DNA from: Pseudorhodobacter sp. PARRP1
GTDB taxonomy: Bacteria; Pseudomonadota; Alphaproteobacteria; Rhodobacterales; Rhodobacteraceae
NCBI GenBank assembly: GCA_002256245.1
Contig: NKIU01000004.1
Coordinates: 248,001 to 312,000, forward strand
Length of the DNA stretch: 64,000 nucleotides
Direction of reading: 5' to 3'
The translations under genes and the position numbers were made by a program. The first letter of the stretch is position 1; each line of letters begins with the position of its first letter. Shown in pieces: positions 28,143 to 38,032 of the stretch. The notes below the pieces were generated by a model. That model saw only the letters and a program-made list of their open reading frames with translations. It searched no databases and had not been told where the DNA came from.

Positions 28143-29027
28143 ATGGATCACAAAAGCTTTGTTTTAAACCTTGCGCCAGAGTTGCGCGCGCGGCTGATTG
28201 CGCGGTCGGATCGGGCGGGGCTTTGGCATTTGGCGGGGCATCTGGGGGCGATCCTTGCGGTGGGCGCGCTGATTGGGTTTGGCGTGCCGGGATGGTGGGT
28301 TTTGCTGCCCATTCAGGGCGTGCTGATCGTGTTTTTGTTCACGCTGGAGCATGAGGCGACGCACAAGACGCCGTTTGCATCGGAACGGCTGAATGAGGCG
28401 GTGGGACATTTCTGCGGCTTTGCGTTGCTGCTGCCGTTTCAGTGGTTTCGCTACTTTCATCTCGCACATCACCGCTACACCAATCTGGCGGGCAAAGACC
28501 CGGAACTGGCCTCGGAAAAGCCAAGCGGGATCAGGGCTTGGGTCTGGCATGTCTCAGGCTTGCCCTACTGGATTTCCGAAGCGCGACTGATCGTTGATCT
28601 GGCGCGCGGGCGGGCCGAGGGGGACTATCTGCCCGCCAGCGCCCTGCCCCGGATTGTGGCCGAGGCGCGCTGGATGTTGGCGGGCTATGCGCTGGTTTTG
28701 GCCAGTTTGTGGATCAGCCCGCTGCTGTTCTGGGTCTGGCTGTTGCCGGTTTTGTTGGGCCAACCCGCGCTGCGGCTGTATCTGCTGGCCGAGCATGGCG
28801 ACTGCCCGCAGGTGGCGAATATGTTTGAGAATACGCGCACCACATTCACCACCGCCGCGATGCGGTTTTTGGCGTGGAACATGCCGTATCATACCGAACA
28901 CCACGTCTATCCGGCGGTGCCGTTTCACCAACTGCCCGCTTTGCACCAGATCATGCAGGATGAGTTGCGGGTGACGGCGGATGGTTACGCGGCGTTCACC
29001 AAGGGCTATCTGGCGCGGCGAATGTAA
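28143..29027 (+). CDS. Membrane fatty acid desaturase
   Basis: About 294 residues. The three histidine boxes that bind the di-iron centre are present: HEATH, HLAHHR and HTEHH. Hydrophobic pairs flank the boxes, as in integral membrane desaturases. It inserts a double bond into, or hydroxylates, a lipid-like substrate; the precise substrate is unknown. The start is set at ATG 28143 (MDHKSFVLNL); a longer in-frame start at 28080 is possible because neither has a strong ribosome site. It is divergent from the FAD oxidoreductase fragment. Confidence 0.83.
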   Translation: MDHKSFVLNLAPELRARLIARSDRAGLWHLAGHLGAILAVGALIGFGVPGWWVLLPIQGVLIVFLFTLEHEATHKTPFASERLNEAVGHFCGFALLLPFQWFRYFHLAHHRYTNLAGKDPELASEKPSGIRAWVWHVSGLPYWISEARLIVDLARGRAEGDYLPASALPRIVAEARWMLAGYALVLASLWISPLLFWVWLLPVLLGQPALRLYLLAEHGDCPQVANMFENTRTTFTTAAMRFLAWNMPYHTEHHVYPAVPFHQLPALHQIMQDELRVTADGYAAFTKGYLARRM

Positions 29028-29078
29028 CGGTTACAAGTTAGCCGTGGCGTGGGCCTGCGCACGCGGATAGCAAGAGCC

Positions 29079-29984
29079 ATGGAAAATGTGCCCCCCAAGA
29101 ATGAAGACTCGCTGCGTGGCTTTGGCTTTGCGCTGACCGCTTATCTTTTGTGGGGGTTTTTGCCGATCTTCATGAAGGCGGTGGCGCATATCTCTCCGGC
29201 AGAGGTGATCGCGCATCGGGTGATCTGGTCTATTCCGATTGCGGGTGCGGTGCTGTGGGCGACGGGGCGGACGGCGGATCTGTGGCGGGCGTTGCGCACG
29301 CCGAAGATGCTGCTGATGGGGTTTGCCACGGCGGCGCTGATTTCGGTCAACTGGGGGATTTATGTCTGGTCGATTGGGGCGGGCCACGCGCTGGACGCGG
29401 CTTTGGGCTATTACATCAACCCGCTGTTTTCGGTGTTTCTGGGGGCAATGCTGCTGGGTGAACGCCTGAGTGCGGCGCAGAAATGGGCGATTGCGCTGGC
29501 GGCTTTGGCTGTGGTGGTGTTGACCATTGAGGCGGGCCGCCTGCCCGTGGTGGCCTTGGGGCTGACGGTCACTTGGGGGATTTACGCGTATTTGAAGAAA
29601 TCGCTGCCGATTGGGCCGAACCAAGGCTTTTTCCTTGAGGTGCTTATTCTGCTGCCCTTCGCGATTGGCTATGTGATCTGGGCCGAGGTGACGGGAAGCA
29701 GCCATTTCATGGCCGGGGTGACCTCGGATACCGTGCTGCTGCTGGCTTGCGGATTGGTGACGGCGGTGCCGCTGATGGTCTATGCCAATGGCGCGAAACT
29801 GCTGCGGTTATCGACCATCGGCATCATGCAATACATCGCCCCGACGATGATTTTCCTGACGGCGGTGTTCGTGTTTGGCGAGCCGTTTGGGCGTGGCAAG
29901 ATGATCGCCTTTCCGATGATCTGGGTGGCGCTGGTGATTTACACCACATCTTTGGTGCGGCAAGCGCGGGCGGCGGGGAAGTGA
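29079..29984 (+). CDS. rarD: RarD-type EamA transporter
   Basis: 301 residues with about ten membrane segments. Family-specific features are GFALTAYLLWGFLPIFMKAV, the VIAHRVIWSIP block and NWGIYVWSIGAGHALDAALGYYINPLFSV, all typical of RarD. It is annotated as a chloramphenicol-sensitivity or small-molecule permease; the true substrate is unknown. The start ATG at 29079 (MENVPPKNED) is preferred to a GTG at 29049. It follows the desaturase by about 50 bp and could share its transcript. Confidence 0.85.
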   Translation: MENVPPKNEDSLRGFGFALTAYLLWGFLPIFMKAVAHISPAEVIAHRVIWSIPIAGAVLWATGRTADLWRALRTPKMLLMGFATAALISVNWGIYVWSIGAGHALDAALGYYINPLFSVFLGAMLLGERLSAAQKWAIALAALAVVVLTIEAGRLPVVALGLTVTWGIYAYLKKSLPIGPNQGFFLEVLILLPFAIGYVIWAEVTGSSHFMAGVTSDTVLLLACGLVTAVPLMVYANGAKLLRLSTIGIMQYIAPTMIFLTAVFVFGEPFGRGKMIAFPMIWVALVIYTTSLVRQARAAGK

Positions 29985-30079
29985 ATTGCGGCTTCGTAGG
30001 CGGCTGATTTTGTCCCCGCGGGGACAAATGTCTGGATATTGCGATATGTGAAAATCGCACCGCTATATGTGGGCCAAGG

Positions 30080-31174
30080 CTACGGTCGGCTGATCTGACC
30101 TCCGCCGACAGCAGCTGGAACGCCCGTTGTGCTGGGGCAGGATGTTGGCAGACCGTAGGCGACGCGGGCGGCAAGAAAGGCGAAGGCCTGCGCCTCTAGC
30201 ATGTCGCCGTTCAGGCCTGCGGCTTCAATCGGCTCTACCGTGCAGGGCATCCGTTGCGCCAGTTGCGCCATCATCGCGGCATTGTGGCGACCACCGCCCG
30301 CGACCAGCAAACGGGTGATGGGGCGCGGAAAATGCTCGGCAGCGCGGGCGACCGAGGCTGCGGCAATCGCGGTCATTGTGGCTGCGGCATCGGCGTTTGA
30401 AAGTTTATGTGTTTTCTTAAAGAAACCGTGGAAGTCATTGCGATCCAATGATTTTGGCGGAATCTTGTGAAAATAGGCCTGCGCGAGAAAGGCTTTCACC
30501 AAAGCCTCATCCACCCGGCCTGTCGCCGCCAAGGCACCGCCCGCATCCTGCGCAAGGTTCAGCCGCACCTGCATCAGATCGTTGATCGGGGCGTTGGCGG
30601 GGCCGGTGTCGAAGGCCAAGAGTGCGCCGGGGGAATCGGGGCTGGGTTGGCTGGGGTCAATCCAGGTGATATTGCCGACGCCGCCAAGGTTCAGGATGGC
30701 AAGCGGTTCGGTGGCCTTGATCCATTTGGCGCAAGCGAAGTGGAAGAACGGCGCAAGCGGCGCGCCCTGCCCGCCCATCTGCACATCGTTCGAGCGGAAA
30801 TCCCACACCACCGCCAGATTAAGCGCTTCGGCCAGCAGTTGACCGTTGCCCGCCTGATGGGTGCGGCCATGGGCGGGATCATGCGCAAGGGTCTGGCCGT
30901 GAAAGCCGATCATCTCGGGCCCCGTAAAGCGGGCGAGAACCTCGGCATGGGCGGTTTCCACCACTTCGGCGGCGGCAGCCACCTGCGGGTCGCCCGGCCA
31001 CTGACCAAAGGCGCGGCGGATGGTGGCTTGCTCGGTTACAGTATAGGGGCGGTAGGCATCGGGGCCGAATTCCAAGATCGCATGGCCATCGGTGCGCAGC
31101 ATGGCGGCATCGACGCCGTCCAGCGAGGTGCCCGACATTGTGCCCAAAACCCAAATCGCCCCCTGTTTCGCCAT
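30080..31174 (-). CDS. anmK: Anhydro-N-acetylmuramic acid kinase
   Basis: 364 residues, standard AnmK length. It phosphorylates and opens 1,6-anhydroMurNAc during murein recycling. The ATPase-fold motifs [15 protein letters not shown] (phosphate loop), [27 protein letters not shown] and [12 protein letters not shown] are present. The start ATG at 31174 is close to tyrS, which is divergent (57-bp gap); this anmK-tyrS pairing is familiar in alphaproteobacteria. Confidence 0.95.
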   Translation of the reverse strand: MAKQGAIWVLGTMSGTSLDGVDAAMLRTDGHAILEFGPDAYRPYTVTEQATIRRAFGQWPGDPQVAAAAEVVETAHAEVLARFTGPEMIGFHGQTLAHDPAHGRTHQAGNGQLLAEALNLAVVWDFRSNDVQMGGQGAPLAPFFHFACAKWIKATEPLAILNLGGVGNITWIDPSQPSPDSPGALLAFDTGPANAPINDLMQVRLNLAQDAGGALAATGRVDEALVKAFLAQAYFHKIPPKSLDRNDFHGFFKKTHKLSNADAAATMTAIAAASVARAAEHFPRPITRLLVAGGGRHNAAMMAQLAQRMPCTVEPIEAAGLNGDMLEAQAFAFLAARVAYGLPTSCPSTTGVPAAVGGGQISRP

Positions 31175-31231
31175 CTTCCCCTTGGCCCCCTCGCCCGCTA
31201 TACCCTGCGAACCTTAAAGCATGAGTGTGCC

Positions 31232-32482
31232 ATGACCTACCATCCGAAATCTGATTTCATGCGCGTGATGATGACCCGCGGCTATCTGGCCGATTGCACG
31301 GATTATCAGGCGCTTGACGAGGCTTTGGCCAAGGGCGTGGTGCCGGGCTATATCGGCTTTGATGCCACGGCGAAGTCGTTGCATGTGGGCTCACTCATCC
31401 AGATCATGATGCTGCGCTGGTTGCAGAAGTGCGGCGGCAAGCCGATTGTGCTGATGGGCGGCGGGACGACCAAGGTGGGCGATCCGTCTTTCCGCGCGGA
31501 TGAGCGGCCCCTGCTGACCAACGCGCAGATTGACGACAATATCGCGGGCATCAAGCGGGCGTTTTCGCCCTATGTGACCTTTGGCGAGGGTGCGACCGAT
31601 GCGGTGATGGTCAACAACGCCGAATGGCTGGATGATCTGAACTACCTTGGTTTCCTGCGCGATATTGGCAAGCATTTCAGTGTGAACCGGATGCTGTCGT
31701 TTGAGAGCGTGAAGTCGCGGTTGGACCGGGAACAGAGTTTGAGCTTCCTCGAGTTTAACTACATGATCTTGCAGGCTTATGACTTTCTGGAGCTGAACCG
31801 CCGCTACGGCTGCCTTGTGCAGATGGGCGGCAGCGATCAGTGGGGCAATATCGTCAACGGTGTGGATTTGACGCGGCGGGTGATTGACCATGAGGTGTAT
31901 GGTCTGACCTCGCCTTTGCTGACCACCAGCGACGGCAAGAAGATGGGCAAGTCGCAGTCTGGGGCGGTCTGGCTGAACGCCGATATGTATGCGCCCTACG
32001 AGTTCTGGCAGTTCTGGCGCAACACCACCGACGCCGATGTCGGCCGTTTCCTGAAGCTATACACCGAGTTGCCGCTTGAGGAATGTGACCGTCTGGGCAC
32101 GCTGGAGGGTTCGGCGATCAATGATGCCAAGATCGTGCTGGCCAATGCGGTGACGACCTTGCTGCATGGCGCTGACGCTGCGGCTGCGGCAGAGGCGACG
32201 GCGCGGGAAGTGTTTGAGAAGGGCGGTGTCGGCGATGATCTGCCCACGGTGAAAGTCACGCCCGCCGAAGTGGCGGAAGGCCTTGGTATTGTGCAGCTTT
32301 TCGTGCGCGCAGGCTTGGCTGCCACGGGTAAGGACGCCAAGCGGCTTATTCAGGACGGCGGCGCGCGGATGAATGACGAGGTGCTGACCGATGCCGGTTT
32401 GCGCGTTGGCGCGGGCCTGTTGGCCGAGCCGTTGAAGCTGACAGCGGGAAAGAAGCGGCACGCTTTGGTGGTGCTGGACTGA
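31232..32482 (+). CDS. tyrS: Tyrosyl-tRNA synthetase
   Basis: 416 residues. Class I synthetase: the HIGH-like motif is HVGS (in [15 protein letters not shown]) and the KMSKS-like motif is [19 protein letters not shown], which contacts tyrosine, is intact. An S4 RNA-binding domain forms the C-terminus ([19 protein letters not shown]). The start ATG at 31232 gives [10 protein letters not shown]; longer in-frame sequence upstream overlaps anmK and is not used. A bidirectional terminator follows. Confidence 0.97.
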   Translation: MTYHPKSDFMRVMMTRGYLADCTDYQALDEALAKGVVPGYIGFDATAKSLHVGSLIQIMMLRWLQKCGGKPIVLMGGGTTKVGDPSFRADERPLLTNAQIDDNIAGIKRAFSPYVTFGEGATDAVMVNNAEWLDDLNYLGFLRDIGKHFSVNRMLSFESVKSRLDREQSLSFLEFNYMILQAYDFLELNRRYGCLVQMGGSDQWGNIVNGVDLTRRVIDHEVYGLTSPLLTTSDGKKMGKSQSGAVWLNADMYAPYEFWQFWRNTTDADVGRFLKLYTELPLEECDRLGTLEGSAINDAKIVLANAVTTLLHGADAAAAAEATAREVFEKGGVGDDLPTVKVTPAEVAEGLGIVQLFVRAGLAATGKDAKRLIQDGGARMNDEVLTDAGLRVGAGLLAEPLKLTAGKKRHALVVLD

Positions 32483-32490
32483 GGGCAGCA

Positions 32491-32517
32491 AAAAGGGGGC
32501 CGTTCTGGCCCCCTTTT
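32491..32517. terminator. Bidirectional intrinsic terminator between tyrS and the cyclophilin
   Basis: AAAAGGGGGCC / GGCCCCCTTTT, an 11-bp stem with a 5-base loop, lies between two convergent genes. It provides a T run on each strand. Confidence 0.92.
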
Positions 32518-32535
32518 CCATTGCAGGGTTCAGGA

Positions 32536-33087
32536 CTATTCCTGAACGGTGACTTTCGTCATCACATCCGGGGTTGCAGGCGGCTCGCCGCGCTCGATGG
32601 CGTCAACCACGTCCATGCCTTTGATCACCTTGCCAATCACGGTGTATTGGCCATTCAGGAAATCGCCCGGCGCGAACATGATGAAAAACTGGCTGTTGGC
32701 AGAATCGGGGTCTTGCGACCGCGCCATGCCAACGATGCCACGCGCGAACGGCACGTCGGAAAACTCGGCCGGGATGTTCGGCATATCCGAGCCACCCATG
32801 CCTGCCATCGAGGTATCGCCCGATTTCTTGCCGTATTGCACGTCGCCGGTCTGCGCCATGAAACCGTCAATCACGCGGTGGAACACCACGCCATCGTAAG
32901 CACCGGATTTCGCCAAAGCGACGATCTGGGCCACGTGTTTCGGCGCGTCTTTGGTATCCAGATCAATCACGATCTCGCCCTTGGCCGCACCATCGACCTC
33001 GATCACCAGGTTCGGGCCGGGGCCGTCGCCTTCGGCAAAGGCGGGGGCGGCGGTCAGCAGCAGGGCTGCCAGAACATTACGCAACAT
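32536..33087 (-). CDS. Periplasmic cyclophilin-type peptidyl-prolyl isomerase
   Basis: 183 residues. Residues 1-18 ([18 protein letters not shown]) are a signal peptide. The cyclophilin core shows [16 protein letters not shown] (catalytic Arg) and [10 protein letters not shown]. It catalyses proline cis-trans isomerisation in envelope proteins. It overlaps the end of the cytoplasmic cyclophilin gene by 11 bp, so the two are co-transcribed, and their cores are clearly related, suggesting tandem duplication followed by gain of an export signal. Confidence 0.93.
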   Translation of the reverse strand: MLRNVLAALLLTAAPAFAEGDGPGPNLVIEVDGAAKGEIVIDLDTKDAPKHVAQIVALAKSGAYDGVVFHRVIDGFMAQTGDVQYGKKSGDTSMAGMGGSDMPNIPAEFSDVPFARGIVGMARSQDPDSANSQFFIMFAPGDFLNGQYTVIGKVIKGMDVVDAIERGEPPATPDVMTKVTVQE

Positions 33088-33586
33088 CAGCAGCCACCCG
33101 CACGGTGATCATACGGTCGGGGTTTGCCGGCGGCTCGCCACGGGTGATTTTATCGACATGCTCCATGCCTTTGATCACGCGGCCATAAACCGTGTATTGG
33201 CGGTTCAGGAAGTGGTTGTCCGAGAAGTTGATGAAGAACTGGCTGTTGGCCGAGTTCGGGTTCGACGAGCGCGCCGCACCAATGGTGCCACGGTCGTGCG
33301 GGATGCCGGAAAACTCTGCCGGAAGATCGGGATGCTCTGACCCGCCCGTGCCTGCGCGGCGCAGGTTGAAATCGCTTTCCATGTTGCCGTTGGCCACGTC
33401 ACCGGTCTGCGCCATGAAGCCGTCGATCACGCGGTGAAAGCAGACGTTGTCATAGGCCTTTGCGCGGGCAAGGGTTTTCATCCGCTCGACATGCTTGGGG
33501 GCGATGTCATTGAGCATTTCCAGCACGACCTCACCATCCTTCAGGGTGATGATGATGGTGTTTTCGGGGTCTTTGATCTCGGCCAT
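33077..33586 (-). CDS. Cytoplasmic cyclophilin-type peptidyl-prolyl isomerase
   Basis: 169 residues, no signal peptide. Core motifs are [35 protein letters not shown] and [10 protein letters not shown], as in bacterial PpiB. The start is ATG 33586 ([10 protein letters not shown]), nine bases after GAAGG; two other in-frame ATGs upstream are possible. It lies first in a two-gene unit with the periplasmic paralogue and is divergent from pgk. Confidence 0.93.
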   Translation of the reverse strand: MAEIKDPENTIIITLKDGEVVLEMLNDIAPKHVERMKTLARAKAYDNVCFHRVIDGFMAQTGDVANGNMESDFNLRRAGTGGSEHPDLPAEFSGIPHDRGTIGAARSSNPNSANSQFFINFSDNHFLNRQYTVYGRVIKGMEHVDKITRGEPPANPDRMITVRVAADVA

Positions 33587-33709
33587 CGGGGGCATCCTTC
33601 TTTTGATCTGGGCCGGAAAGTAGCGATGAAGCACACGAAGGGAAAGGGCTATAGGTTGACGAATGCGTCAGATCGGCGGAAACAGTTGCAAACACTCATG
33701 GAGGCATCA

Positions 33710-34897
33710 ATGGCCTGGAAGACGATCGACGATATGGGCCTTGCCGGCAAGACCGTGCTGACCCGTGTGGATATCAACGTGCCGATGGAAAACGGCGTGG
33801 TGACGGACGGCACGCGGATTGAAAAGATCGTGCCGACGGTCGAGGATCTGATCGCGCGCGGGGCGAAGGTGGTTCTGCTCGCGCATTTTGACCGGCCCAA
33901 GGGCAAGGTTGTGCCCGAGATGAGCCTTGGCCATGTGAAGGCCGCGCTGGAGGCCGCGTTGGGCCGTCGCGTGGTGTTCGGGGCCGATTGTGTGGGCGAT
34001 GTGGCGAAGGCCGCGATTGCGCAGGCCGCGCAGGGCGATGTGGTGCTGCTGGAGAACACCCGCTTTCACGCGGGCGAGGAAAAGAATGATCCCAAGCTGG
34101 CGGCAGAGATGGCGGCTTTGGGCGATGTGTTCGTGAATGACGCGTTTTCGGCGGCACACCGGGCACATGCCTCGACCGCTGGGATTGCGGCGCTTCTGCC
34201 CTCGGCTGCGGGGCGGTTGATGGAGGCGGAGTTGCGCGCACTGGAAGCCGCGCTGGGCAATCCGGTGCGCCCGGTGGTGGCGGTTGTGGGCGGGGCGAAG
34301 GTTTCGACCAAACTGGAACTGCTGGGCAATCTGGTAGGCCGGGTTGATCATCTGGTGATCGGTGGCGGCATGGCCAACACCTTCCTTGTGGCGCAGGGTG
34401 TTGAGGTTGGCAAATCCTTGGCCGAGCGGGATATGGCCGCGACGGCGCTGGAGATTTTGGGCAAGGCCAAGGCTGCGGGCTGCACGATTCATCTGCCGGT
34501 GGATGTGGTGGTGGCGCGCGAGTTCAAGGCCAATGCCGTGCATGACACGGTGGCGGTGGGTGCCTGCCCTGCCGATGCGATGATTCTGGATGCGGGGCCA
34601 AAGACGGTGGCGGAGCTGACCAAGGTGTTCGAGGCGTGCCGCACGCTGATCTGGAACGGCCCGCTGGGCGCGTTTGAACTTGAGCCGTTCAATGCCGCCA
34701 CAAATGCTGCGGCAAAGGCGGCGGCAAGCCTGACCAAGGCGGGGAATCTCGTCTCGGTCGCCGGGGGCGGTGACACGGTGGCGGCGCTTAATCAGGCGGG
34801 GGCGGCCAAGGATTTCACCTTTATCTCGACCGCTGGCGGGGCTTTCCTTGAGTGGATGGAAGGCAAGACTTTGCCGGGGGTTGCTGCGCTGGGCTAG
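33710..34897 (+). CDS. pgk: Phosphoglycerate kinase
   Basis: 395 residues, full length. It transfers phosphate between 1,3-bisphosphoglycerate and ADP. Motifs are [51 protein letters not shown] and the phosphate loop GGGDTVAAL. The start is ATG 33710 with GGAGG eight bases upstream; an in-frame ATG at 33698 is less well placed. The stop is followed two bases later by the hairpin of a family-1 repeat, which may serve as a terminator. Confidence 0.97.
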   Translation: MAWKTIDDMGLAGKTVLTRVDINVPMENGVVTDGTRIEKIVPTVEDLIARGAKVVLLAHFDRPKGKVVPEMSLGHVKAALEAALGRRVVFGADCVGDVAKAAIAQAAQGDVVLLENTRFHAGEEKNDPKLAAEMAALGDVFVNDAFSAAHRAHASTAGIAALLPSAAGRLMEAELRALEAALGNPVRPVVAVVGGAKVSTKLELLGNLVGRVDHLVIGGGMANTFLVAQGVEVGKSLAERDMAATALEILGKAKAAGCTIHLPVDVVVAREFKANAVHDTVAVGACPADAMILDAGPKTVAELTKVFEACRTLIWNGPLGAFELEPFNAATNAAAKAAASLTKAGNLVSVAGGGDTVAALNQAGAAKDFTFISTAGGAFLEWMEGKTLPGVAALG

Positions 34898-34899
34898 CT

Positions 34900-34980
34900 G
34901 GTCCCAACTCGGGACCAAAAAACCTACAAGGATATCAACGGCTTGACCTTGCCGATTTAAGGTTTTGTTAAGATTTGGCT
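34900..34980 (+). repeat. Hairpin + CtrA-box repeat (family 1), copy B
   Basis: Hairpin GGTCCCAACTCGGGACC (34900-34916), 16 bases, TATCAA, 18 bases, then TTAA-GGTTTTG-TTAA (34957-34971). It sits between pgk and the SDR gene, with its box about 60 bp before the SDR start. Confidence 0.82.
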
Positions 34981-35030
34981 GCCCGAACGTGTCTTGGATT
35001 TGGGCAGCCTTGCACAAAGGGTGAGAGTTT

Positions 35031-35813
35031 ATGGCGATCTGGGCTTTGGTGACGGGGGCCTCGGAAGGCTTGGGGCGCGAGTTTTCAACCTTGGCCGCCA
35101 AGGATGGCTTTGATGTGATCCTGACCGCGCGCCAGACCGACAAGTTGCAGGCCCATGCCGCCAGTTTGCGCCGCGCCTACAATGTTGCGGTCGAGGTGAT
35201 CCCCGCCGATCTGACCGACCCTGTCGCGGTAGAGCGGCTTTGGGATGCGGCAAGCGAGGGGCGGCAGATCGGGGTGCTGGTCAACAATGCAGGCCTTGGC
35301 CGCAATGGCGATATTACCGAAGATGGCGGCTGGCCGCGCGAAGCCGACAGCATTGCGGTGAACATCATCGCGGCGACGATCCTGCTGAAACGCGCGGCCG
35401 CGCACATGAAGGGGCATGGCGCGGGCCGGATTTTGAACGTGGCCTCGGTTGCGGGGTTTTTGCCGGGGCCGCATATGGCGATTTATCATGCCAGCAAGGC
35501 CTATCTGCTGAGCCTGTCCGAAGCGGTTGCCGAGGAATTGCGCAGCACGGGTGTGACGGTGACGGCGGTCTGTCCGGGGCCCACGGCGACACAGTTTTTC
35601 GCAAGCGACGGGGCCGAGCGCAAAACGCTGGCGACGCGGTTGGGGATGCCGTCGGCCGAGAGCGTGGCTGTCGCGGGATGGGCCGCGATGACGCGCGGGC
35701 GCAGGGTGAAGGTGGTGGGGGCGGCCAACAAGCTGCTGGCCTTTCTGCCAAGGCTGTTGCCGCGCCGGATGATGGCATTTTTTGTTGGCATTTCGCTGAA
35801 AAAACGTTGGTAA
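35031..35813 (+). CDS. Short-chain dehydrogenase/reductase
   Basis: 260 residues, classical SDR. The cofactor motif is TGASEGLG, the NNAGLG motif follows, and the catalytic Ser and Tyr-x-x-x-Lys are in NVASVAGF and YHASK. It probably uses NADP(H), judging by the arginine in TARQTD after the second strand. The C-terminus is hydrophobic and basic (LPRLLPRRMMAFFVGISLKKRW) and may touch the membrane. The substrate is unknown. It lies between pgk and the aldolase gene but has no evident glycolytic role. Confidence 0.88.
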   Translation: MAIWALVTGASEGLGREFSTLAAKDGFDVILTARQTDKLQAHAASLRRAYNVAVEVIPADLTDPVAVERLWDAASEGRQIGVLVNNAGLGRNGDITEDGGWPREADSIAVNIIAATILLKRAAAHMKGHGAGRILNVASVAGFLPGPHMAIYHASKAYLLSLSEAVAEELRSTGVTVTAVCPGPTATQFFASDGAERKTLATRLGMPSAESVAVAGWAAMTRGRRVKVVGAANKLLAFLPRLLPRRMMAFFVGISLKKRW

Positions 35814-35894
35814 ACGCTTGTTAGCGCAACCAATATTGCACCAAGGCCAGAACCTTTCTACCACGAAACTGACCTTTCCCGGATGGAGCATAAG

Positions 35895-36824
35895 ATGCGC
35901 GCGACCAAGGCTGTTCAGAAGATCCTTGCCAATTACGAAGGCGAAACCCCCGGCGTGAAGGCCAATCTGTGCCGCATGCTGATGGAGGGCAAGCTGGGCG
36001 GCACCGGCAAGATGATCATTCTGCCAGTGGATCAGGGCTTTGAGCATGGGCCTGCGCGCAACTTTGCGGTCAATCCGGCGGGCTATGATCCGCATTACCA
36101 CTATCAACTGGCGATTGATGCGGGGCTGAACGCTTTTGCGTCGCCCTTGGGGATGCTGGAGGCGGGGGCGGATACGTTTGCGGGGCAGATCCCGACGATT
36201 CTGAAGGTGAACTCGGCCAACTCGCTGATGAGCGACACGGCGGGGAAGAATCAGGCGGTGACGGCATCGGTGGATGATGCGTTGCGGCTGGGCTGTACGG
36301 CGATTGGTTTCACGATCTATCCCGGCTCGGACATGCAGCTTGAGATGTATGAAGAAATCGTCGAGATGCGGCGCGAGGCGGCGGCCAAGGGTGTGGCGAC
36401 GGTGATCTGGTCTTACCCGCGCGGCGAGGCGATTTCCAAGGATGGCGAGACGGCGATTGACGTGGCGGCCTATGCGGCGCAGATCGCGGCGCTGCTGGGC
36501 GCGCATATCATCAAGATCAAACTTTCGACAGATCATCTGATGCTGCCCGAGGCGAAGAAGGTCTACGAGAAGGAAGCGATTGATATTGCGACCCAAGCGG
36601 CGCGGGTGAAGCATTGCATGGATGCCAGCTTTGCCGGGCGGCGGATCGTGGTGTTCTCGGGCGGGGCTGCCAAGGGGGCGGATGCGGTTTACGACGACGC
36701 GCGCGCGATCCGCGATGGCGGCGGCAATGGCTCTATCATCGGGCGCAACAGCTTCCAGCGTAAGCGCGAGGATGCTTTGGCGATGCTGAGCAAGCTGGTC
36801 GATATCTACAAGGGCAAAGCCTGA
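35895..36824 (+). CDS. fbaB: Class I fructose-bisphosphate aldolase
   Basis: 309 residues. It belongs to the DhnA/FbaB-type class I aldolases. The Schiff-base lysine is in the strand AHIIKIKLSTD; other signatures are ILPVDQGFEHGP and VVFSGGAAKG with the phosphate-binding GSIIGRNSFQR. It cleaves fructose 1,6-bisphosphate. The start ATG at 35895 has GGAG six bases upstream; an alternative ATG four codons earlier (35883) is less well placed. The stop overlaps the next start (TGATG at 36822-36826). Confidence 0.94.
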   Translation: MRATKAVQKILANYEGETPGVKANLCRMLMEGKLGGTGKMIILPVDQGFEHGPARNFAVNPAGYDPHYHYQLAIDAGLNAFASPLGMLEAGADTFAGQIPTILKVNSANSLMSDTAGKNQAVTASVDDALRLGCTAIGFTIYPGSDMQLEMYEEIVEMRREAAAKGVATVIWSYPRGEAISKDGETAIDVAAYAAQIAALLGAHIIKIKLSTDHLMLPEAKKVYEKEAIDIATQAARVKHCMDASFAGRRIVVFSGGAAKGADAVYDDARAIRDGGGNGSIIGRNSFQRKREDALAMLSKLVDIYKGKA

Positions 36825-37402
36825 TGCGTCTGGCCCCTGCCCTTGCATTGATGGTTTGGGCGGGGGCCATCCACGCTCAAGAGGTGCCGCTGACCGAGGC
36901 CGATCTGCCGCCGGGCTATCCGCCGAAACTGGGCGAAGCCTCGGGTCAGTTGGGCAAGAAAGCCGTGGCGTGGGAGTTTTTCGATTTCTCGATCGGGGCG
37001 TTTGATGCCTCGGCTTGGGTGGATCTGGATTACAACACGGACGCGGTGCAGTTTCATCTGATGGGCCACACGCCCGGCAAACCCGATGACAAGCGCAAAC
37101 GGCTGTGGGTGCGGGGTGATTTCGGCAAGGCGTTTCACACCGGCGCGGCAGAGGCTCCGCTGGTTGAAGTGTTGCAGGGGGCTGATGTGGACGGGCCAAA
37201 GCTGACCTCGAAAGGGCAGCAGGCCGAGATTGTGGTTGAAAGCATCGGCCCCTTGCCCGAAAACAGCTATCTGCGGCATGTCACGGGGCGTGTGACGGCG
37301 CGGGTCTGCCCGCAGGATTGGCCGTTCAAATCCTGCCAGACGATCGCGCTGCGGTTTGACACCGATGTGCAGATGGGCAGCGATGTTGCGGTGAAGCCCT
37401 AA
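36824..37402 (+). CDS. Secreted hypothetical protein
   Basis: 192 residues. A signal peptide is visible (MRLAPALALMVWAGAIHA-QE). The remainder is beta-rich with two cysteines near the C-terminus (VCPQDWPFKSC) that could form a disulfide. I do not recognise a family; it reads like a periplasmic protein conserved beside the aldolase gene. It is translationally coupled to the aldolase by a TGATG overlap, so expression should follow it. Confidence 0.65.
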   Translation: MRLAPALALMVWAGAIHAQEVPLTEADLPPGYPPKLGEASGQLGKKAVAWEFFDFSIGAFDASAWVDLDYNTDAVQFHLMGHTPGKPDDKRKRLWVRGDFGKAFHTGAAEAPLVEVLQGADVDGPKLTSKGQQAEIVVESIGPLPENSYLRHVTGRVTARVCPQDWPFKSCQTIALRFDTDVQMGSDVAVKP

Positions 37403-37505
37403 CGCGGCGGGCTTTGCGTTTTTTCATTTCATCGCCGCAGGTTGTGTGGCAAGGTGAAGCCACGAACTGCCCTCGATCAGAGGGGCGGACGTTGAGGCGA
37501 GACAG

Positions 37506-37808
37506 ATGATCCAGACCCAATCCCGGCCCGCACTTGGCGGTATGCTGTTTTTCATGGCGACGTTCACGCTGGGCAGTTATTTTGCCTTTGCCGCCATTCA
37601 GGGCGACTACGGCGTGTTCCGCCGGGTGCAGATCAACGCCGAAGCGGCGGATTTGCGCGCCGAGCGTGATCAGTTGGCGGCAGAACTGGCGCGGACGCGG
37701 AATTTGACCAAGCGGCTGTCGGATGATTATCTCGACATCGACCTGCTGGACGAGCAGTTGCGCGATGTTTTGGGCTATTTGCGGGCGGATGAGGTGGTAA
37801 TTCGTTGA
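37506..37808 (+). CDS. ftsB: Cell division protein FtsB/DivIC-like
   Basis: 100 residues: one N-terminal membrane helix (GGMLFFMATFTLGSYFAFAA) followed by a coiled coil (AEAADLRAERDQLAAELART) and a short acidic tail. This is the septum-initiator (FtsB/DivIC) layout. In alphaproteobacteria ftsB is commonly found between eno or aldolase genes and pdhA, as here. It would join FtsL and FtsQ at the division site. A GAGGCGAG ribosome site precedes the ATG. Confidence 0.85.
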   Translation: MIQTQSRPALGGMLFFMATFTLGSYFAFAAIQGDYGVFRRVQINAEAADLRAERDQLAAELARTRNLTKRLSDDYLDIDLLDEQLRDVLGYLRADEVVIR

Positions 37809-37876
37809 GCGGGTGATGCGTGAGATCACGCACCCTACGTTCGTGCTTGCGGCGTTGCGCGCGTTGAGAGGTTGAA

Positions 37877-37912
37877 GCCTCCGGCGGGGATATTTAGGCA
37901 GAGAGGATGACC
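37877..37912 (-). repeat. Dispersed intergenic repeat family 2, copy 3
   Basis: On the minus strand: GGTCATCCTCTCTGCC then TAAATATCCCC and a short GC-rich tail (GCCGGAGGC). It lies between ftsB and the pdh promoter and is shorter than the other copies. Confidence 0.7.
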
Positions 37913-37957
37913 AAAGAGCGTGCGCGGCCAGTTTTGGCGCGGCGTGAATTTTCTGTT

Positions 37958-37985
37958 TTGCGTTATTTCTCCGATGCGGTATATA
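37958..37985 (+). promoter_or_regulatory. Likely sigma-70 promoter of pdhABC
   Basis: TTGCGT (37958-37963), a 16-bp spacer and TATATA (37980-37985), about 45 bp before the pdhA start codon. Confidence 0.5.
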
Positions 37986-38032
37986 TGGTTTAACACTAAA
38001 CTACTTTAACGCCGTTACGGGAGGACGCCGCT

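Noticed and set aside
35085-37199. 704-codon minus-strand frame opposite the SDR, aldolase and secreted protein genes
   Set aside because: It spans three well-supported plus-strand genes and their gaps, and has no recognisable domain.
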